Of a DNA stretch of 8,671 nucleotides, positions 1 through 5,193 are shown one piece after another (position 1 is the first letter of the stretch; each line of letters starts with the position of its first letter). The stretch spans positions 1 to 8,671 of the forward strand of contig JAJYJL010000255.1 in assembly GCA_021789565.1 (NCBI GenBank). Direction: 5' to 3'. The notes beneath the pieces are model-generated. The model ran no database searches, was not told the DNA's origin, and was given only the letters and a program-made list of their open reading frames with translations. Position numbers and translations under genes: made by a program. This stretch comes from Acidobacteriota bacterium (GTDB taxonomy: Bacteria; Acidobacteriota; Terriglobia; UBA7540).

Positions 1-1
1 C

Positions 2-1105
2 AAAGCGCTGAAATCTCGAGATTCCCTCTACGAACGCGTTTATGTGGTGATTATGGCCGGCGGCAGCGGGACGCGTTTCTGGCCGCTGAGCCGGCGCAAA
101 ACGCCCAAGCAACTGCTGGATCTGTTTGGAGGCACTACGCTGCTTGAGCAAGCGGTGGAACGCATCAAGGGAATGGTGCCGCCGGAACGGATTTATATTT
201 TTACCAACAGCATGGTGAGAAGGGAGATGGTCCGTCTGCTGCCGAACATCCCCGAACGCCAGATCGTTGCGGAACCCGCACAGCGCAACACTGCGCCCAC
301 CATCGGCCTGGCGGCAAATGAGATTCTGCGCCGCGACCCGGAAGGCATCATGGCCATCCTGCCGGCTGACCACGTAATTCGCAAGCCAGGCGCTTTTCGC
401 AACGCGCTGAAGGCCGGCTGCCGCTGGGCCGCGTCAGAAGGACGGTCAGTAGTCCTGGGAATTCAGCCGACGCGTCCGGAAACCGGCTACGGTTACATCC
501 GACTGGGCGAGACTGAAAGGAACGCGGGAAGCGAAAAGATGTTCCGCGTGGAGAATTTTACCGAGAAGCCTGGGCTTGCCGCCGCCCGTCGGTACGTGGC
601 CTCCAGGCGCTATCTGTGGAACGCCGGGATGTTTGTGTGGCGCGCGTCAACGCTGCGTGCCAATTTCCAAAAATTTCAGCCGGCGATGGCGGCCGGCCTG
701 GAGCGGATTGCTGAGGCAGGAGGAATTGACAACCCTCGCGCGCTGAAGCGCCTGTTTCCGCGGCTGGAAAAGATTTCCATCGATTACGCCCTGATGGAAA
801 AGATCGAAAATGTGTTTGCCGTGTCGGCTGACATCGGCTGGAGCGACGTGGGGAGCTGGGCAGTGGCTTATGACCTGAGCTCCAAGGACGCAGACGGCAA
901 TGTGCGGCCTGAAGATTCGATTTGCCTCGATTCCAAGGGCAATATGCTGGTGGGCGGGCGGAAATACATTGTGACTATCGGGGTAGAGAACCTGGTGATT
1001 GTCGAAACCGGTGACGCACTACTTGTCTGCGCGCGTGATCACTCGCAGAAAGTGGGCAAGGCCGTGCAGGAGCTTGAACGGCGGGGCAAAAAGAATCTGC
1101 TGTAA
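2..1105 (+). CDS. manC: Mannose-1-phosphate guanylyltransferase, monofunctional, 5' end outside window
   Basis: Cytoplasmic enzyme that makes GDP-mannose from mannose-1-phosphate and GTP, the activated sugar for glycans and exopolysaccharide. Counting from the GTG at 44 (353 residues), I see the nucleotidyltransferase signature GGSGTRFWPLSR (6-17) with PKQ (21-23), LPADH (106-110), PETGYGYI (145-152), the active-site segment ENFTEKP (170-176), LWNAGMFVW (191-199) and IGWSDVGSW (264-272). The protein ends near residue 353, so it lacks the C-terminal cupin phosphomannose isomerase domain of the roughly 480-residue bifunctional AlgA/ManC type. The frame stays open from 44 back to the window edge (14 more codons, no ATG, GTG or TTG), and there is no Shine-Dalgarno before GTG 44. 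Family members usually have several residues before the VIMAGG strand, so the true start probably lies just upstream of the window. The phosphohexomutase follows 13 bases after the stop, which supports an operon. The family call is very sure; the start is not. Confidence 0.95.
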   Translation, partial: KALKSRDSLYERVYVVIMAGGSGTRFWPLSRRKTPKQLLDLFGGTTLLEQAVERIKGMVPPERIYIFTNSMVRREMVRLLPNIPERQIVAEPAQRNTAPTIGLAANEILRRDPEGIMAILPADHVIRKPGAFRNALKAGCRWAASEGRSVVLGIQPTRPETGYGYIRLGETERNAGSEKMFRVENFTEKPGLAAARRYVASRRYLWNAGMFVWRASTLRANFQKFQPAMAAGLERIAEAGGIDNPRALKRLFPRLEKISIDYALMEKIENVFAVSADIGWSDVGSWAVAYDLSSKDADGNVRPEDSICLDSKGNMLVGGRKYIVTIGVENLVIVETGDALLVCARDHSQKVGKAVQELERRGKKNLL

Positions 1106-1113
1106 GGCGGAGG
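1106..1113 (+). promoter_or_regulatory. Shine-Dalgarno that places the mutase start at CTG 1119
   Basis: The bases GGCGGAGG directly follow the manC stop codon TAA (1103-1105) and include a near-perfect anti-16S match, GGAGG at 1109-1113. Five bases later, in the reading frame of the phosphohexomutase, comes CTG (1119-1121). No ATG, GTG or TTG in that frame lies at a workable distance. The TTG at 1114 is out of frame and meets TGA two codons later. The placement right behind the upstream stop fits translational coupling or reinitiation. Confidence 0.65.
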
Positions 1114-1118
1114 TTGTT

Positions 1119-2546
1119 CTGACGGAATCGACTGAGCAGATCAAATTCGGTACCGACGGCTGGCGCGGGATTATCGGCGATACGTTCATTTTCGAAAATG
1201 TGCGCCGGGTGGCGGCGGCTATCGCCCGGTATGTTTGCCATGAAGGCCAGCCCGAGCGCGGACTGGTGGTGGGATATGACACGCGCTTCCTTTCCCCGGA
1301 AGCCGCCCGCGAAGCCGCGAGGCAGGTTGCCGCCGAAGGAGTTCCGGTGCTGCTGGCTGACCGCGCCACGCCCACGCCTGCCGTCAGTTATGCTGTGGTG
1401 GCTCGGAAAACCGCCGGCGCGCTGATGGTGACGGCCAGCCACAATCCGTATGTCTGGAATGGCATCAAGCTCAAAGCCCCTTATGGCGGCTCGGCTTCTC
1501 CCGACATTATGAAACGGGTTGAGACGTACGTTCCCGCGCAAGATCCGGCAAAAGATCGCACTTCAACAGCAGTCGCCGCGGGGATTGAAATGGCCGATCT
1601 GGTCAGCCCGTATCTCGAGCGTATCACGACACTGGTTTCGCTCGACCGTATTGGAGAGAGCGGCAGAAAGTTTGTGATCGATCCCATGTTTGGCGCGGCG
1701 CGCGGATGCCTGGCGCGGGTGTTTGAAGATGCCGGCATTTCCTTTTCCGAGATTCACGGCGAGCACAATCCGCTGTTTCCGGGCATCAACCCCGAGCCCA
1801 TTGATCCGCACCTGGCGGAACTGAGCAAAGCCGTCGTAAAAAGCCAGTCCGACGCCGGATTTGCTACGGACGGAGACGCCGACCGCATCGGGGCCGTTGA
1901 CGCCCAGGGAAACACGGTGGATTCGCACAAAATCTTCTCAATTTTGCTGAGACACCTGGTGGCGGTGCGCGGCGAGAAGGGCGAGGTGGTGAAGACCGTT
2001 TCGACCACCCAGATGGTTGACAAGATCGCCGCGAAATACGGTCTACCGGTCCACATCACTCCGATCGGTTTCAAGTACGTCTGCGAGCTGATGCTGTCGC
2101 GCGATATCCTGATCGGGGGCGAGGAGAGCGGTGGGATTGCGGTGCGCGGGCATCTGCCAGAGCGCGACGGCGTGTTGAATTCGCTCTACCTGGCGGACAT
2201 CATCGCACAGCGGGGAAAAGATCTGGGTGAGCTGGTCCATGAACTTGAAGAAGAATTCGGCCCGCACTATTACCGCCGGGTGGACCTGGAGATCGATAAG
2301 GCGGACGCGCACCGAGTGGTGGAGCTGGTCCGCGAAGGGGCATTGAAATCTGTTGCCAATTTCAAGGTGCTTTCCCTGGATGGCCGCGACGGCGTGAAGA
2401 TGATTCTGGGGGATTCCATGTGGGTTCTGGTGCGGACCTCGGGAACGGAAAACGTCCTGCGGCTTTACGCCGAAGCACCTTCGCAGGAAGAGGTGACCGC
2501 CCTTCTGGACTCCATCACTGACTTTGCGCGGCAGCAGTCGCAATAG
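1119..2546 (+). CDS. Alpha-D-phosphohexomutase (phosphoglucomutase/phosphomannomutase)
   Basis: Moves phosphate between C6 and C1 of glucose or mannose through a phosphoserine and a bisphosphate intermediate. Paired with ManC, it could supply mannose-1-phosphate. All four family motifs are present, numbered from CTG 1119 (475 residues): catalytic loop TASHNP (105-110, phosphoserine S107), metal loop DGDADR (251-256), sugar loop GGEESGGI (333-340) and phosphate-binding RTSGTEN (439-445). The N-terminal FGTDGWRG strand starts about ten residues in, and total length is normal for the family. GEES-type sugar loops are common in glucomutases, whereas the Pseudomonas AlgC dual enzyme has GEMSG, so glucose-phosphate specificity is as likely as mannose. 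Longer versions from TTG 999 or TTG 1074 would overlap manC and add an arginine- and cysteine-rich stretch that looks like out-of-frame manC. The next in-frame GTG (1200) would remove the conserved FGTDGWRG strand. Family sure; CTG start likely; substrate open. Confidence 0.92.
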   Translation: MTESTEQIKFGTDGWRGIIGDTFIFENVRRVAAAIARYVCHEGQPERGLVVGYDTRFLSPEAAREAARQVAAEGVPVLLADRATPTPAVSYAVVARKTAGALMVTASHNPYVWNGIKLKAPYGGSASPDIMKRVETYVPAQDPAKDRTSTAVAAGIEMADLVSPYLERITTLVSLDRIGESGRKFVIDPMFGAARGCLARVFEDAGISFSEIHGEHNPLFPGINPEPIDPHLAELSKAVVKSQSDAGFATDGDADRIGAVDAQGNTVDSHKIFSILLRHLVAVRGEKGEVVKTVSTTQMVDKIAAKYGLPVHITPIGFKYVCELMLSRDILIGGEESGGIAVRGHLPERDGVLNSLYLADIIAQRGKDLGELVHELEEEFGPHYYRRVDLEIDKADAHRVVELVREGALKSVANFKVLSLDGRDGVKMILGDSMWVLVRTSGTENVLRLYAEAPSQEEVTALLDSITDFARQQSQ

Positions 2547-2573
2547 CTTTTTGGGGGCTCAACGTTTTTTGCC

Positions 2574-3677
2574 ATGAATGAAGCGCAGCGTGCCAAAGCC
2601 TACCATCGTGCCGGCCGGATCCTGGGGGTTGTGGGGTTTGCGCTCGATCTCGCCCTGCTGCTGGTACTGATTTTTGCCGGATGGACAACAGACCTGCGGA
2701 CTTTCGCGGAAAATATGACGTCGCATCCCGCGCTCGCGCTTTTGGTCTACTTCATCCTGGTTGGAGTGATTCTCCAGGTCCCGGGCCTTCCCCTCAATTA
2801 TTTAAAAGGCTACCGGCTGGAACACCGGTACGGGCTGTCAAACCAGACGTTCTGGAGCTGGGTAAAGGACCAACTGAAAGGGTTGGCCGTGGGTGGAACG
2901 CTGGCCGTCCTGGGTGTGGAGTTCATTTACTGGACCATCCGGAATTGGCCGGGTGCGTGGTGGGTGATCTCCGCCACGGCGTTTATCGCATTCTTCGTTC
3001 TGCTGGCCAACCTGGCTCCCGTGGTGCTGTTTCCCATTTTCTTCAAGTTCAAGCCGGTGGATGATGAGAACCTCGCCGCACGCCTGATGGAGCTTTCGCG
3101 CCGGGCGGGCACCCGGGTGCGTGGCGTGTTCGAATGGAAGCTGAGCGAAAAGAGCAAGAAGGCCAACGCGGCGCTGGTGGGCCTGGGCAACACGCGGCGC
3201 ATTATTCTCTCCGACACGCTGCTGGAACAGTTCAGTGCTGAGGAGGTGGAAGCCGTCCTGGCGCACGAATTCGGACACCACGTTCGCCACCACGTTTTTC
3301 GCATGATTGTTGTCCAGACACTGACAACATACCTGGGATTTTATCTTGCCAATGCCTGCCTGCTGAGGTGGGGCGGCGCGTTCGGGTTCAGGGGAGTGGC
3401 GGATTTCGCAAATCTGCCGCTGCTGATTCTGGTGAGCATGGGGCTCTCCCTGGTCCTGCTGCCATGCGTAAACAGCCATTCACGCTGGCTGGAACGGCAG
3501 GCGGACGATTACGCCCTGAAGACGATTCCGAGCAAAGCAGCCTTTATCACAAGCATGGAAAAACTTGCCGATATCAATCTGGCAGAACGTCATCCTTCTG
3601 CCTGGATTGAATTTATCTTCCACTCCCACCCCTCCATTGAAAAGCGCATTGCGTACGCGCGAAGCGCCGCGGCATAG
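2574..3677 (+). CDS. Membrane M48 zinc metallopeptidase, Ste24/CAAX-protease-like
   Basis: A 367-residue integral membrane protease of the M48 family. The zinc-binding motif HEFGH is at 231-235 (ligands H231 and H235, catalytic E232). The third ligand is probably E307 in ERQADDYA, the ExxAD motif. The C-terminal SHPSIEKRI (351-359) matches the conserved SHPs..kRI segment. The N-terminal part has the Ste24-type region LPLNYLKGYRLEHRYGLSNQ (73-92). Hydrophobic segments lie near 15-35, 51-71, 103-122, 129-152, 243-262 and 279-298. In eukaryotes Ste24 cleaves prenylated proteins; bacterial relatives have no established prenyl substrate and most likely take part in envelope protein processing or quality control. 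The gene starts 27 bases after the mutase stop on the same strand, so it may be cotranscribed, though no clear Shine-Dalgarno precedes the ATG. The last gene before the convergent nusB. Family sure; substrate unknown. Confidence 0.93.
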   Translation: MNEAQRAKAYHRAGRILGVVGFALDLALLLVLIFAGWTTDLRTFAENMTSHPALALLVYFILVGVILQVPGLPLNYLKGYRLEHRYGLSNQTFWSWVKDQLKGLAVGGTLAVLGVEFIYWTIRNWPGAWWVISATAFIAFFVLLANLAPVVLFPIFFKFKPVDDENLAARLMELSRRAGTRVRGVFEWKLSEKSKKANAALVGLGNTRRIILSDTLLEQFSAEEVEAVLAHEFGHHVRHHVFRMIVVQTLTTYLGFYLANACLLRWGGAFGFRGVADFANLPLLILVSMGLSLVLLPCVNSHSRWLERQADDYALKTIPSKAAFITSMEKLADINLAERHPSAWIEFIFHSHPSIEKRIAYARSAAA

Positions 3678-3730
3678 CGCGTTTTCAGATGGATTTCTAT
3701 TCAGGCGAGCGTCCCCGGTGATATGTCTGT

Positions 3731-3767
3731 GAAAACTCTGAAACGTCCTGTGGATCAGAGGGTTTTC
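3731..3767. terminator. Possible bidirectional terminator between converging genes
   Basis: In the 88-base gap between the convergent M48 protease and nusB, GAAAACTCTG (3731-3740) pairs with CAGA (3756-3759) and GTTTTC (3762-3767), leaving a two-base GG bulge. Inside the 15-base loop, TCC and GGA (3746-3748 and 3752-3754) can pair around TGT. The outer arms are A-rich on one side and T-rich on the other, so either transcript could end in a short U tract. The right arm overlaps the nusB stop codon by two bases. The stem is weak and has no long U run, so this is only a candidate. Confidence 0.3.
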
Positions 3768-4188
3768 AGGGTTTGGCCTGTGCCTGGGGCAGGGACTTCC
3801 AAATGCCATCCAGAACGCCGTTCACGAATTCGACGGAGTCTTCGCTTGCAAACCGTCGGGCCAGCTCCAGGGCCTCATTGATGACCACCGTGCCGGGGGT
3901 TTCCGGATGGTGAAGCATTTCATGGAGGCCCATCCGCAGGATGTTGCGGTCAATGGCGGGCATGCGTTCGGTGCGCCAGTTCTTTGCGTGTTCGGCAATG
4001 GTGCGGTCGAGAATTTCCACTTCGGCAACGGTCCCTTCAAAGAGGCTGCGGGCAAAAGTGTCAACATCGGGAGAAAGATTGCGCCCGTGCATGAAAGTCT
4101 GCACAACATAGGCTGGAGGATGCTGCCCCACCTCCCACTGGAAAAGCATCTGCAGCGCTAACTCACGAGATTTTGTTCTAGACCCCAT
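3766..4188 (-). CDS. nusB: Transcription antitermination factor NusB
   Basis: A 140-residue all-helical RNA-binding protein, normal in length for NusB. In well-studied bacteria NusB binds boxA RNA with NusE (ribosomal protein S10) and prevents early termination in rRNA operons. Family marks are visible: the start TKSRELALQMLFQWE (5-19), the middle segment MPAIDRNILRMGLHEML (76-92), VINEALELARRF (102-113) and the C-terminal FVNGVLDGIWK (120-130). The ATG at 4186-4188 is preceded by AAGGGG about ten bases upstream, a usable but not ideal site. The gene lies 48 bases downstream of the enoyl-CoA hydratase gene on the same strand, so it is probably cotranscribed with it. In many bacteria nusB follows ribH (lumazine synthase); here it does not. 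Identification is secure. Confidence 0.95.
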   Translation of the reverse strand: MGSRTKSRELALQMLFQWEVGQHPPAYVVQTFMHGRNLSPDVDTFARSLFEGTVAEVEILDRTIAEHAKNWRTERMPAIDRNILRMGLHEMLHHPETPGTVVINEALELARRFASEDSVEFVNGVLDGIWKSLPQAQAKP

Positions 4189-4236
4189 CGATCGACCGCC
4201 CCTTCACGTGTTTCCTGCGCGCCAGCAGCAGTATAA

Positions 4237-5019
4237 CTACTCGCCCCTAAATTGCGCCGGGCGTTTTTCAAGAAATGCCCGTGTTCCTTCCTTCATATCC
4301 GCAGTGGCACAGCATAGGCCAAACAAGCTCGCTTCAAGCTGCTCGCCCTCTGCTTCCGTCATTTCCACGCCGCGATGGACGGCCTCCAGAGCATACCGAA
4401 CTGCAACGGGGCCGTTGGCCAGAATTTTCTGGATAGCTCTCTCGGCGGCCGGGATCAGTTCAGGAAGGCTGACCACCTGGTTGGCCAGGCCGATTCGCCA
4501 GGCTTCCTCAGCGGTCACCGGCTCACCCGAAAGAATCATTTCTAGCGCACGGCCCTTGCCCACCAGGCGCGGCAGGCGTTGGGTCCCAGCGTAGCCGGGA
4601 ATGATGCCGAGTTTGACTTCCGGCTGGCCAAATCGCGCATTCTCTGAGGCGATGCGGAGCGTACAGGCCATGGCCAGTTCGCAGCCGCCCCCCAGCGCGA
4701 AACCGTTGACGGCGGCGACGACCGGCTTTCCCAGATGTTCAATCCTGTCCATGAGCGCCTGCCCCCGCAGCGCCGTCTCTCGCGCCTCGGTCGGCGTGAG
4801 TGCGGCGAGTTCAATGATGTCTGCGCCGGCGGCAAAGGCTTTTTCGCCTGCCCCGGTGAGGACCACGGCCCCCGCTTCGCGCATTCTGCCAATGCGCTCA
4901 AAGCAATCGGTGAGTTCCTGAATGGCCCTGTGGTTGAGGGCGTTCAGTTTCTGCGGCCGGTTGATCGTGACGTAGGCGATGCGTGAACGAATTTCGTAAA
5001 GCAACGTTTCGTAATTCAT
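4237..5019 (-). CDS. Enoyl-CoA hydratase (crotonase superfamily)
   Basis: A 260-residue soluble enzyme that adds water across 2-trans-enoyl-CoA, as in fatty-acid beta-oxidation. Both glutamates needed for hydratase activity are present: E114 in GGGCELAMA and E134 in GQPEVKLGIIPG. Their 20-residue spacing equals that of rat mitochondrial hydratase (E144 and E164). The oxyanion-hole strand AAGADI (63-68) and the G110-G112 loop are intact, as are GTQRLPR (145-151) and the C-terminal TRAFLEKRPAQFRG pattern. This favours a true hydratase over an isomerase or dehalogenase relative. No thiolase, acyl-CoA dehydrogenase or 3-hydroxyacyl-CoA dehydrogenase is nearby, so the pathway cannot be fixed from context. 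GGGAG lies nine bases before the ATG, supporting this start. The gene sits 174 bases after the TPR-GAF gene and 48 bases before nusB on the same strand. Confidence 0.94.
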   Translation of the reverse strand: MNYETLLYEIRSRIAYVTINRPQKLNALNHRAIQELTDCFERIGRMREAGAVVLTGAGEKAFAAGADIIELAALTPTEARETALRGQALMDRIEHLGKPVVAAVNGFALGGGCELAMACTLRIASENARFGQPEVKLGIIPGYAGTQRLPRLVGKGRALEMILSGEPVTAEEAWRIGLANQVVSLPELIPAAERAIQKILANGPVAVRYALEAVHRGVEMTEAEGEQLEASLFGLCCATADMKEGTRAFLEKRPAQFRGE

Positions 5020-5028
5020 CCTGCTATT

Positions 5029-5033
5029 CTCCC
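5029..5033 (-). promoter_or_regulatory. Ribosome binding site of the enoyl-CoA hydratase
   Basis: Read leftward, GGGAG ends nine bases before the ATG at 5017-5019. It is the best ribosome-binding match near this start and agrees with the family's N-terminus. It lies just inside the stem of the 9-base inverted repeat listed separately, so RNA folding could affect its use. Confidence 0.6.
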
Positions 5034-5067
5034 GATGAACTTAAAAACTTCCACGACACTCTGCAAA

Positions 5068-5098
5068 ATTGTAGGACGCCGACCAGGGAGTCCGTCAG
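5068..5098 (-). promoter_or_regulatory. Weak promoter candidate for enoyl-CoA hydratase and nusB
   Basis: On the minus strand TACAAT (5068-5073) matches five of six bases of the sigma-70 -10 box. The best -35 partner is CTGACG (5093-5098, four of six), but the spacer is 19 bases, longer than ideal. If real, transcription would start near 5061 and serve the hydratase and nusB without read-through from the TPR-GAF gene. The rest of the 174-base gap shows no other convincing element apart from the inverted repeat. Confidence 0.25.
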
Positions 5099-5193
5099 GG
5101 CTCGTTGATTGGGTGCACTCCTATGATAGCAGGAAGCGGGGTTGGGGTCCGGCTGGTGCCATGATTTGCCTTGACTGGCGGGCGGATGAGCCG

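Larger units (their letters stand above)
5019..5134 (-). repeat. 9-base inverted repeat pairing leader RNA with the hydratase start codon
   Basis: TCCTGCTAT at 5019-5027 and ATAGCAGGA at 5126-5134 (plus strand) are perfect reverse complements with 98 bases between. In leftward RNA the upstream arm can pair with the nine bases that end with the A of the AUG start codon, next to the GGGAG ribosome site. This is a directly visible match. Any regulatory role is inference, and a chance match is possible. Confidence 0.3.

Noticed and set aside
999..1118. N-terminal extension of the phosphohexomutase from TTG 999 or TTG 1074
   Set aside because: The added residues are rich in Arg, Cys and Lys, overlap manC in another frame and have no counterpart before the FGTDGWRG strand. 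TTG 1074 has its AGGAG only one base away.
975..1541. 188-codon minus-strand open frame across the manC/mutase junction
   Set aside because: It is antisense to two genes with intact catalytic motifs and shows no recognisable domain or ribosome site.
2838..3479. 213-codon minus-strand open frame opposite the M48 protease
   Set aside because: Rich in Gln, His and Arg, without motifs, and complementary to a strongly conserved protease with HEFGH.
5020..5193. Rho-independent terminator after the TPR-GAF gene
   Set aside because: CGGCT and AGCCG can pair only across a large loop, and no U-tract follows; nothing qualifies as a terminator.
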